This document shows, one piece after another, positions 34,863 to 44,860 of a DNA stretch of 64,000 bases (positions are counted from its first letter, which is position 1; the number at the start of each line of letters is the position of its first letter). Origin of the DNA: Asterella californica. Its lineage: Eukaryota > Streptophyta > Marchantiopsida > Marchantiales > Aytoniaceae. Position numbers and translations under genes: made by a program. The stretch spans positions 10,639,001-10,703,000 of the forward strand of contig JAYKYS010000010.1 of NCBI GenBank assembly GCA_036924285.1, given 5' to 3'. The notes beneath the pieces are model-generated. The model made no database searches, was not told the DNA's origin, and was given only the letters and a program-made list of their open reading frames with translations.

Positions 34863-35951
34863 TGTCAGGATGAGAGTTTCTTAGGAAGGGCGGAACCTTC
34901 TGGCTGTGGTATGATCGTAAAGACTGTATATGTCTACTCAGCATTGGGCTTCTAGCTGTGGTTGCTAACTCAAAGGGGTAGACTTCAGGTTACAAGTTGA
35001 CACTATAGAACACTCATACATGTCTCTTGGCTCCTCTGATATGTTCAGGAAACAAAAAATCAAGTTGACACTCAGGAATAAGAAATATGTGAAGGTTTAG
35101 ACTTCTAAACTTCTCCTAGATGTAAAAGAGGTCCCACTGGACACACACACGAAGTTTCAGCCTGAGATCAAATTCTAGCACCGAGATGTGGACAGAAAAG
35201 TTCAGAGTGAGAAAATTACAACAATTTCTAGTACCCAGATAGCTATTTCGACCTAGAACAGAGAATTGGCTTGATCACTTTCGCTCATTCTTACAGGACT
35301 TGGAGTTCACTGTATGCTGAACACCCCTTTGAAGTTGGACCTGGTGGTTGTACACGGTTTCCAGATCTCGAACTTTGAATTTGCTGCTCTAGATTGAGAG
35401 TTTTTCAGACCCCCTCTGCTTCAGCGGTCGCCCTGAATTACTCACTCAATCAAATGACTTGAAACTTTTTTGACAGTCGTAGCCCTGCTAACAGTGAACG
35501 CAACCACGAAGGTTTGAAGCACTTTCTTCAATTCTGCTGCAATTGACACTGAAAATCCCAAAATCAACAAAAGTGATGCAATTCTAGCACAATCTGAACT
35601 TCGATTTGGCATAACTCCTTCTTTATTGTTCAAATCGATCAATAATTTCACTGACAATGACTGGCACGACAAGCTCTATCCTCCTGTGCTCTCAGATTTC
35701 ATAGTATCCTCACCAAATGCTCGAACTTCCCTTTAGACCTCTACTTCTAAGTTTAGAGTTTTACAAAAGAAAAAAATGGACCAATGGGAGTTCATAGCTC
35801 CACTTGGCTGTCCTTTAGTGCCCTAATCCACGTGGTAACTTAACTTCACTCATAGGCTACCACGTCAGCTCCCTAAAATGCCAAGGTAAATCTTAAACTA
35901 CCTAAAATGACACGCAGTTCTGAAAGATAACTTAAACCAACTAGAAAGCGT
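34863..35951 (-). repeat. 5' LTR of minus-strand beta element, 3' portion
   Basis: Ends (plus strand left edge) TGTCAGGATGAGAG, a one-base change from the usual CGACA terminus. It continues after the nested element at 60519-60911. The complete LTR would be about 1.48 kb, longer than that of the nested element because it keeps the alpha-type module near its start. Confidence 0.85.
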
Positions 35952-37004
35952 TGTCGTGATGTGAATCATTTCACATAGTAAATGATTCACTTCTCTGTCA
36001 AGCGTTAGTCTCTCTGAGTGAAGTTAAGACCTCAGAGAAGTCCATTTTTGGAAGATGTTATATATTTTGAGTCTTAGTAGGTTGATTACCATGTTCATAG
36101 GGTTTAAGCTCATGGGTTGTATTTGCGTGTCGCCCATGCACGCTTTCTAGCTGATTTAAGTTATTTTCGGAAAGTTACGTGTCATTTTAGGTAGTTTAAG
36201 TTTTACGCTGGCACTCTAGGGGGCTTGACGTGGTAGCCTATGAGTGTAGATAAGTTACCAGGTAGTTAAAGGCACAAAAGGACAGTCAAGTGGAGCTATG
36301 AACTCCCATTGGTCCATTTTTGTCTTTTGTAAAACTCTAAGTTTAGAAACAGAGCTCTAGAGTGGATTTCGAGCAATTGGTGAAGGTAATGCAAAATATG
36401 AGAGCACAGTGAGATAGAGCTCGTCGAGCCAAGCACTGTCAGTGAAATTATTGATCGATTTGGATCAATAAACAAGGAGTTATGCCCAATTGAAATTCGG
36501 ATTGTGCCAAAACTGTATCACTTTTGTTGATTTTGGGGTTTTGAGTGTCAATTGCAGCAGAATTGAGGAAATCGCTTCAAACCTTCGTGGTTGCATTCAC
36601 TGCCAGCCGGGCTACGACTGTCAAAAAAGTTTCAAGTGATTTGAGTTACTGAGTAATTCAGGGCGACCGCTGAAGTAGAGGGGGTCCGAAAAGCTCTCAA
36701 TCTGGAACAGCAACTTCAGAGAGCGAGATCTGGAGTTCTGTATGGAATCAGGAGGCCCAACTTCACAGGAGTGTTCAGCAAGCTGTGTACTGCAAATCCT
36801 TATGACCTCATTGACATGTAGGAGGAGTTCTGAAGTCTGAACCTTCACATATTTCTCAATCTTGAGTGTCAAAGTTCGCCATCTGATCTTATCATTGCTA
36901 GTTGAGTCCAAACTTTGCTTCCTGAACATATCAGAAGAGCCAAGAGACTTATATGAGTGTTTTTCAGTATCACCTTGAGACCTGAAGCCTATCCTTTGAG
37001 TAAA
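35952..37004 (+). repeat. 5' LTR of beta element, first part
   Basis: Starts TGTCGTGATG and holds a perfect 11-bp hairpin GTGAATCATTT/AAATGATTCAC (35961-35971, 35980-35990). It shares with solo LTR A the roughly 90-bp deletion after TTAGTAGG. It is interrupted at GTAAA (37000-37004). Confidence 0.9.
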
Positions 37005-38999
37005 TGTGGTGCCCACAAATTACAGGATTCACAAATTTTTGAAATTTTTAAGAATAATAACTTGTTTGTATAACTAAAGAAGCGTTGTTACTTAAGGTTA
37101 CGTCTTCCTTAGCAGGAAGATGATCTTAAGGGTTGTTTGTAATAATAAGTTGACTTTTTCGGAAGACGACCATCTTCGGAAGAACGTCTTCTCAGTTGCG
37201 TTTTCGAAAGACGGAAGACGACAGAAGACACCCATCTTCCGGAAGGCAGCGACCGCGAAAGCCTAACCATGAATTTCCAGGAAGAGAGTGGGTGTACCTA
37301 CTAGGTAACACCAAGGTGGTAGGTAGGTCGAGTAAGCCACCTAGGGTCGAAATCCCTAATCTACGGGGAAGATGCGCAAGAAGCGCATTAGCGCATTCCA
37401 ACTTCCCGCAGCAAGCACTCTCTTCAGAAGATTGAAATCAGCGAGGTGAGCTTCGAGTGAGGAAATCAGCAAGGAGAAATTGAGTGAGGACATAGCGATT
37501 AGAAGCTAGCAAGAAAGCGAGGTCGAATTGCTGAAGCACAGGAAGCATACTGAGTGAAACGCGTTTCCTGAGAATCTCCCGGAAGCTGACATTGGACATT
37601 GGAGCAGCTGAGTGGAATCAGAGGTGGACGGCTTGATCGATTGAGACGTAGACTGGAGCTGACGACGGAGGCAGCTCAGTGGGATCGCATTGGAGCTAGG
37701 ACCAGAGCCAGAAGCGCGCAGAAGGTCGAAGGCAACTCGAGAAGCAGAAGAAGACTGTAGAAGTTCTTCCCACGTTCTTTCCCCTTCCCACTTCTTCTCG
37801 CCTTTGTTTGGTATCCCCTGCGCTTCCCCGGTTGTTTGCAGGCAGCCTGATCGATTACCCTCATCTCCATTTTTCCTATTGTGACATTGGGTGCGGAAGC
37901 GCTGCCCGATTTCTGTCAGACATCTTCTTGATTCTTCCTGAGTTCAATTCGAGCTTCCCTACCCATCGTCCTCAAATTGACGATCCCAGCTATCGATTTC
38001 CCTACCCGATTACTCCTCTCCTCCCGAAACCTGGAGCAGAAGACACTTCAGAAGATTGGAACATCTTCGGAAGACTGTCTTCGGAAGTCGACTGTACACA
38101 ATTCGTATCAAGAGTGAATTTGTGTTGCTTTTGTGTTAAGAGAGGCTTGGTACGAATCCTGAGTGGCGTGGTGAGTTGTTTTGTTATTTCGAGAAGATGG
38201 AAGTCGGGAACTAGGCCTGTGTCCCTCGGTCTTCCAAGCTTCTCAACTCCACATCTTCCTAGAGAGACTAGAAGACTGAAAGGCTGGCAAAATGAGCGAG
38301 AAGACGTGAGGGTCCATAGGGTCTCTTTTGTCCGACCCATAGCAGCCGTTCCTTCTTCTTCCCAAACTTAGGAGAGAGTCGTGAGAAGACTTGCTGGCAG
38401 GATCTGGAGAGAATGATCGAGGGTCATGTCTTCCCACCGAGCAGCAAGCTTCTTCTGAGTGTGTATGAGAGGTGAGAAGTCAGAAGAACAGAGTGCAACT
38501 GTCTTGAGTCTGTTGTGAGGATAGATTACGCGTAGGAAGAAGAAGACAGGTGAGGCCAGTGAAGGGAAGTCCGACTTCGGGAGGTCTTCCGAGAAAGACA
38601 TTGAATCAGAAACTGTCCCGAGTGTCTTCCTAGAGGCCACTGTCACCGCAGGAGCCCGCAACCATCTTCCGAACCTGTTATGCACTTTATGTTTCGCGAA
38701 TCTTGTATCTTCTGATAGGAAGTAGGATGTAATGCAAGGTGGGTTGTCTTCTTGGTAATCCATGCGAGGCCTTGCTTAGTTAGGATGGTTTAGATATAGC
38801 TCGGAAGACGAGAGCTATCTAGGAAGTACTGTTAGAATCCCGGAAGACGGAGTAGCTATCTTTTGGAAGACTAGTTTCGTCTTCTGAGAAGTAGAAGCTA
38901 GACTGTGGGCACTTGGGAAGGACTGAGCCTCCAGCTCACAGTAAACACGTGTGGCTTAGTGCAACAGAGTTTTCAAGCATGTCGATGCATCCGTGAGGC
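37005..38999 (+). other. 5' part of LARD-like element, GAAGAC-rich leader
   Basis: The first 135 bp are AT-rich, then GAAGAC/GTCTTC begins and recurs to the insertion of the young gypsy element (about twenty copies counted by eye between 37140 and 39280). Frames up to 187 codons (37808-38371) exist on plus, overlapping minus frames. None has a family motif, and 5' exons of the downstream product may be here. Confidence 0.5.
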
Positions 39000-39282
39000 T
39001 TGGTGTTACCAGCGGCAGAATTGGCCGAGGCCACTTTTTTTCTCAAGGAGTTGGGTCTCGACTTCTTCCTGTGGGATTGGAACCTTGCCGATCAGGGACT
39101 TCTAGAGGAGGTGTGGGCAGCGTTACCACCTCGCAACCGTGTACCTGCGAAGGCAAGAGTAGCTCGAGGAAGACCATCTTCCTGGACTGAAGATTGGTGG
39201 CGCAAGGCTTTCCACAGGCCAGAATCCGAGGACCGAGGGTATTGGTTTGAGAAGAAGATTTTGTCTTGTGTCGTGAGTACGT
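39000..39282 (+). pseudogene. LARD-like element ORF, segment before the gypsy insertion
   Basis: An open frame without an ATG reads LGLDFFLWDWNLADQGLLEE and SWTEDWWRKAFHRPESEDRG. It is in phase with the segment that begins at 49376 once the gypsy element and one ACGT copy are left out, so the insertion split a single coding frame. It looks like a gag-type or plant-mobile-domain-like globular region, but the family is not recognised. The true start may be on an upstream exon. Confidence 0.55.
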
Positions 39283-41314
39283 TGTCGTGTCGGATATTTT
39301 GTGCGTGAAGGATGTCCAGGAAAACGCGAGGTTCCTGGCTGTGGAGATGCTGTGTGCCAAACAGAGACAAGACAGAGAAGAACAACCACGAAACGAACGC
39401 TGCGATATATACCACTCTGAAAGTATGTACAATGTCGGTTCTTTCTCCGAACAGCACAAAACTGAGGAAAAGACCAGAGCGGTCTGTAACCTAAAGCCCT
39501 AAAACAAACCCCTGAAACGCAACCCTAGTCTGAAATCGCCAAAGCGTAGCTCAAAGCAAGAGGAACTTCTCTTTGCTAACAACCAGAGCCACAACAGTAT
39601 CATGCGATCCAAACCCAAGTCCAAACCACATCCACACACTAGCTCTTGGCTAAAGCTAGCTACCACAAGCCATACACAACCAACTAAGTCCTTAACGAAC
39701 TCAAAAGGACGAAACCTGTAGCGAAGGAACCGAAAAAGACCTATCTGGGAACTTTCTCCTTTCGCCAAACGATCTTCAAATGTTGATAGGGTCTCCTTCC
39801 CTGACTCCGTTGGCCCAAGAAACCTTCAGATCCGACTCCCGATAGTCGAGATATCGTCAATTTTCGGTCGCAGGTGACCGAACCTTCAAAAACTCCTCCC
39901 TGCGGCTTAAAACCGCTCACACCGCACAAACGGATCGTCTAAACTGATATCCGTCTTCGCTGGTAGGTAGATCTGGCTACCCTGAACCCAACAAGACTCC
40001 AAACAAGCCGTTTGGAGTTCCCCTTGCAAATCTACTCGAGAAATTTGGTCGCAGGCTACAAAAAACTGACGTAAATCGGCTCCCTGCGGCTCAAATTTGC
40101 TCACCACACCCAAACCAACAATCCAATTCACGTACAGTCTTCTCTTATGAGTAGATGAAGACTCCCTGATCGCATAGGCACCAAGAACGAAGAGCTTGGC
40201 TCACCGATCGCAAAGAACAGCCCAACCTCAGGTCGCAGGCGAACGAAAATCTGATGTAAGCGTTTCCCTGCGAGCCAATTTCACTCAAAACTTCCAACCC
40301 GCCCGATAAAAACTGGTATCGTCTTCAATTTCCTGTAGAACTCGGTGTTCTGATCCCGTTGGATCCAAGGACAGCAAGTTTGGACTCCGGAACGGCCCGA
40401 ACGGTCCAACTCTCCTTCACAGGTAATTGAAAACCCCAAATCTGCTTCCTGCGTCTCAATTTCACTCAGTACGCACTCCCCGATCCGTCTCTTCCCAAAC
40501 CGTTTGAACCAGTGCGTAGCCTGCACAGATCTGAATCCAACGACGCCTTGCGCGCTTGCATTGGACTCCCAAATCTCCCGCACCGTCCGTTGACAGGTCG
40601 CAGGCGCAAGCAAGCCCCTTAAGCAGCCCCCTTGTTACAGTCTGTACGTACGAAGTTCAACCCTCAATAATAAGAAGCAGGCCCCTTGCGTGTTTGATAT
40701 AACGCCTGAAGCCCTAAATACCCAGTCAGCAAGTAACTAGGGGCCTAGCTTGATTTTACCTTTTTCCGAATCGCATAACTTCCGGATCGCATAACTTCTT
40801 CTCTGGATGTCCAAACGAAATAAACAAGATGCCCATGGAAAGCTGACAACGAGCTCTATCCATCTATGCGATAAAAGTAAAGATCCGAAGTTGCGCCAAA
40901 AGCTCGTAAGCTAGGGCCTAGCTTGTTTTCTCCATCTTTCGAGTCCTGTAACTTCTTCACTATGCGTCCAAACGAAGTAGACAAAGTGCCTATAGAATGC
41001 TGACAAGGAGCTCTATCCACTGGTGCGATAAGAACGAAGATCCGAAGTGGTGCCAAAAACCCGTAAGCTGGGGCCTAGCTTATTTTCTCCATCTTTCGAG
41101 TCCTGTAACTTCTCCACTAGGCGTCCAAACGAAGTAGACAAAGTGCCTTTGGAAAGCTGACAAGGAGCTCTACCCATCTATGTGATGAAAATGGAGATCT
41201 GAGATTGTGCCAAAAGCCCGTAAGCTGGGGCCTAGCTTGTCTTCTCATGAGTGTCTTTGGAGCAACAAGTATCGAAGTTTGAATTTCAAGTAGGAGCCGG
41301 TCCACGACACGACA
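39283..41314 (-). repeat. 3' LTR of gamma element
   Basis: 2032 bp. The U3 tandem markers GGGCCTA lie at 40741, 40914, 41071 and 41228, and GGTCGCAGG-type markers at about 39866, 40047, 40231, 40420 and 40596. Small frames such as 39499-39768 are duplicated exactly in the other LTR and are not genes. Confidence 0.95.
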
Positions 41315-41326
41315 TCCACCCCCTCT
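41315..41326 (-). other. polypurine tract of gamma element
   Basis: AGAGGGGGTGGA on the minus strand directly abuts the 3' LTR, where it would prime plus-strand DNA. The beta element has GGAGGGGGTGGA in the same place (59348-59359). Confidence 0.85.
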
Positions 41327-41389
41327 GAACCTGTGCATCCTCCGGTATGCACCAGAGATACCAACCAAGGAGTGGACCGGCTTATCGTC

Positions 41390-44300
41390 CTACTTCCCAT
41401 CGTAACCAACCTCACCTTCAAGATCTTCTGCATAATCCTCATCCTCAAACTGAAACTCCGTCAAGATATCTGCTAAATCGACCTCCTCATCTCTCTTTTT
41501 GAAAATCTTGATGCGTTTACCTGCCACTGGTACCTTCAAGCTTGTTCCATCCAACTCTTGCAGGGCGTAAGTTGCGTTGTCATGAACCTTCTTCACCACA
41601 TACGGACCAAACCATCTTCTGGAAAACTTCCGGAGTGCACTATGCTGGTTGTCTAGACTGTTGTCATAGACTAACACCCAATCACCTTCCTTGATATCCC
41701 TAGGTCTCAAACGATGTCGCTGATCAAATCTGACCTTGTTCTTCAACCGTGCTTCTCGCAGCCTATCCAAAGCAGTTTGGATATCCTCTAGTCTTCTCTC
41801 TAACTGCCTAATTCGAATAGCAAGAAGCTCTTCTCTAGTCAAATTGTCCTCCCAAGGTAACACACTCCATGTCAGAACATGTTCTTCAATCGGCATGATA
41901 GGCTTCTGACCTGTGATGAGTTCCACCGGCATGTAACCTGTCACCGAGCTGTGCGTCGTTCTATCTGCCCATAACGCAAATGGTAAGAGTCGAGGCCACT
42001 CGCGCACCCTTCCGTTGCAAGCCTTCACCAAAGCCTTCACAATGGGTGGATGACCACGTTCACTCTTGGCATTCCCTTCGGGGTTATAAGCAGTTGTCAG
42101 TGACAACCTCACCCCACACCTTGCAAAGAATTCACGAGCCTCATGTGCATCTAGCTCTCCCCGATCTGCAGTGATCTTCCCCACACATCCATACCGACAA
42201 ACAACCTCTTCCAAGAGAAATCTACATACCCCTTCAGTTGTCTTCGTCCGAAGCGCCCTACCCTCGACTTGATTTGAAAGATCCTCTCTAGCAAGTACCA
42301 AGTATCTCATCTGCCATAATCCAACCGGCATAATCACCAAGTCTACCACCCACTTGAAGTGGATTGCCAACGGATAAGTCGGATGTAATCCGTCACGATG
42401 TCGGATATTCGAATACATCTGACATGTCAAACAAGACTCCACAAAAGATACAACATCCTTGTACATGTTTTTCCACCAATACCGCTCTTTCATCTTTGTA
42501 AAAGTGGCCCAAATCCCTCGATGTCCAGCCCAAAGACTCTCATGGAACGCCTTGAGCAACTTCTGCTGATCTTCCTTGTTGCAAATCACCCGTAGCGGTA
42601 CTCCACCTTTTTGCTTCGATCGCTTCCAAAGAAACCCATCCTGCAACATGAAGTTGTAGGCCTTCCTTCTAACTCTCCGAAACCTCTCATCTGTCCAACC
42701 TGTCTGCTTAACCATCGTACTAAGGTACCTCTCGATATCAAGCAAATCACCATCATACAACCCTTCAACAAACAACTCATCTTCTCTTCCTGTCTGTGCA
42801 ATCGAATAGAACTCTGTACCCACGTCGTCAATGTCTTCTACCATCTCATCTTCCCCATCATATCGAGCCCGAGACAACATATCCGCCATCAGATTATCCT
42901 TCCCTGCGATATGTCTAAACTCCGGGTTCAACGACTTGATATATGCGATCCATCGTAACATCGCAATATCAGGAGTTGAACAATTCATGATCATCCCTAA
43001 CAACGGCAAGCAATCAGTTTCAACCACCACTACTGCTCCAATCAAATACTCTTTCTCAGTTTTCATAGCTGAAACAATACCCCACAATTCTCTCTTCACT
43101 TGCGGGTAAGCACGTTGTCGAGCACTTAACATCTTCGCTCCGAACCTAACCGCAAACCTGTCTCCATCCTCATCATCCTGTCCGACTGCCCATCCAATTG
43201 CAACTGGACTTGTATCCACAGTAAGAACCACCGGCCTAGCACCCTTGTAATCAATCCTTCCCAGAACTGGAGGAGATGATAGTAAAGACTTCAGCTTCCT
43301 TACCGCATCAGTATGCTCTTCCTCCCATCTGAATTTATGACCCTTACGCAACAATCCATACAACGGATCCGCCACATGCGCATAATGAGGAATCCAAATG
43401 TGGTAGAATACACAAGCACCCAAAAATCTTCTTACTTCTGTCAGCGAGTTGCAAACCTCCTTCATCCTTCCAATCGCATCCACCTTGTTCGGATCTGGCT
43501 TCCGACCAAACGATCCACACAAATGACCAACGATCAAATCCTCTCTAACTCCAAATGTAGACTTCGCACCTGACAGCGTAAGATGAACTTCCTCAAGTCG
43601 AGATAAGATCTTCTCACAGTCTGCGATGTGATCAGTGACGTATCGCCGACACCCCCTCTGATCTAATGTTTCATCCTTCTCATCTTCCACACATCCTTTG
43701 ATGGGGATGTCATCTAAGAATGGCATCGTCTTTTCGGGGATGAAGTCCCTTAGAACTCGATTCATCCCGTTCATCATGTGTGCTACCGAGTTGGTAGCTC
43801 CCTGCGGTAAGGTACACATCCTAACCAACCCCAAAGGTGTCCTCATTGTCGTGAAGCTTCTGCTCTCCTCCGCTAGTTGAAACTGATCATACCCCGAGTA
43901 AAGATCTCCCATTGAGTAAATCGCTCTTCCTGCAAACGCTTCTGCAAACTCATCCACAATCGGTCCCACCCCAACATTTCTGATTGTTACTGCGTTCACT
44001 GGCTGCATGTCTTGGATGAAGCGCAGCGACCCATTCTTCTTTGGTACTGTAAACCATCTGCTTGAATATGGTGCAAACGACGGCTCCAAGATCTTCATCC
44101 GCATCTTCTCCTTCAGCAACTCCACTAGTTTGGGCAAGTGAGCCCGCGGTACTGGAATTGGTCTCAGGTTCCATGGCACATGCGGTACCGTGAAGATAAC
44201 CATCGGGGTAACAACGTACGGATCTACACATCCAATCTCAAGTGGCTCAAAAGGAAATGCTTTCCCATGTCTTGAAAGCATCTCCTTGAAGCACATCCTC

Positions 44301-44860
44301 TCTTCTGGTAGAAGAGACCCATCAGATCCAATCTTCAGCTCTTCAAGGGTCTTCTCCGTGAACTTGTGTCCTATCATTGCAGGATCTCTCAAACTCTTCT
44401 CCTTTGAAGCTCGATCCATCTGTTGGTTGGTGTCTTCCGGCAAAGGATCAGCAACTGGCTTTACTTTCCTATCCACTGTCTTGTACCTTGTCTCAACTCG
44501 AACCTCCGGCGCACGGAATGATTCGATCACCGAATAGACCTCCCTTGAATGAATCTGCACGACCTTATCCATATCCTCCCATCCAATAGACATGATCTCT
44601 CGCAAGGGATCTTCCAACCCATCCTCTTCATAAACACCAGAAATCCATTCATCCCTTTCTAGCTCACCCAACTCTTTCAACATCAACTCAACACCACGCA
44701 AATGTTTTTGTTCTTTTCTTCTCAGCTCTTCTATCTTCTTGTAGACAGCAATCCCACACTCTGAAAATCCAATAAACCCTGTACAAAAGGCACTATCTCC
44801 ATCAAGCGAGAGTACCTTCTCTTGCGCACCACCACAATCCCGCTCTATAGTGGTACTCAT
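41390..44860 (-). CDS. pol polyprotein of gamma element: RT, RNase H, integrase
   Basis: 1156 residues starting at the ATG shared with the gag stop (ATGA, 44860-44857). RT about 220-500: SMGDLYSGYDQFQL (Asp319) and FLDD (381-384). RNase H about 540-665: Asp549, Glu591, Asp616, Asp660. Integrase: zinc finger His773, His780, Cys810, Cys813; catalytic Asp840, Asp899, Glu934; GPY/F module at 1081-1089 (RRWFGPYVV). The last about 55 residues are acidic and there is no chromodomain. It copies the RNA and inserts the DNA. The separate ORF with its own ATG suggests reinitiation and not frameshifting, an inference from the overlap. All catalytic residues are present. Confidence 0.95.
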   Translation of the reverse strand: MSTTIERDCGGAQEKVLSLDGDSAFCTGFIGFSECGIAVYKKIEELRRKEQKHLRGVELMLKELGELERDEWISGVYEEDGLEDPLREIMSIGWEDMDKVVQIHSREVYSVIESFRAPEVRVETRYKTVDRKVKPVADPLPEDTNQQMDRASKEKSLRDPAMIGHKFTEKTLEELKIGSDGSLLPEERMCFKEMLSRHGKAFPFEPLEIGCVDPYVVTPMVIFTVPHVPWNLRPIPVPRAHLPKLVELLKEKMRMKILEPSFAPYSSRWFTVPKKNGSLRFIQDMQPVNAVTIRNVGVGPIVDEFAEAFAGRAIYSMGDLYSGYDQFQLAEESRSFTTMRTPLGLVRMCTLPQGATNSVAHMMNGMNRVLRDFIPEKTMPFLDDIPIKGCVEDEKDETLDQRGCRRYVTDHIADCEKILSRLEEVHLTLSGAKSTFGVREDLIVGHLCGSFGRKPDPNKVDAIGRMKEVCNSLTEVRRFLGACVFYHIWIPHYAHVADPLYGLLRKGHKFRWEEEHTDAVRKLKSLLSSPPVLGRIDYKGARPVVLTVDTSPVAIGWAVGQDDEDGDRFAVRFGAKMLSARQRAYPQVKRELWGIVSAMKTEKEYLIGAVVVVETDCLPLLGMIMNCSTPDIAMLRWIAYIKSLNPEFRHIAGKDNLMADMLSRARYDGEDEMVEDIDDVGTEFYSIAQTGREDELFVEGLYDGDLLDIERYLSTMVKQTGWTDERFRRVRRKAYNFMLQDGFLWKRSKQKGGVPLRVICNKEDQQKLLKAFHESLWAGHRGIWATFTKMKERYWWKNMYKDVVSFVESCLTCQMYSNIRHRDGLHPTYPLAIHFKWVVDLVIMPVGLWQMRYLVLAREDLSNQVEGRALRTKTTEGVCRFLLEEVVCRYGCVGKITADRGELDAHEAREFFARCGVRLSLTTAYNPEGNAKSERGHPPIVKALVKACNGRVREWPRLLPFALWADRTTHSSVTGYMPVELITGQKPIMPIEEHVLTWSVLPWEDNLTREELLAIRIRQLERRLEDIQTALDRLREARLKNKVRFDQRHRLRPRDIKEGDWVLVYDNSLDNQHSALRKFSRRWFGPYVVKKVHDNATYALQELDGTSLKVPVAGKRIKIFKKRDEEVDLADILTEFQFEDEDYAEDLEGEVGYDGK

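Noticed and set aside
39499..40613. frames of 62-110 codons inside the gamma LTR, repeated at 47559-48643
   Set aside because: They are duplicated with the LTR, follow its internal tandem repeats, and have no known domain.
41390..41560. chromodomain at the C-terminus of the gamma integrase
   Set aside because: After the GPY/F module only an acidic tail of about 55 residues remains; the aromatic cage pattern of a chromodomain is not seen.
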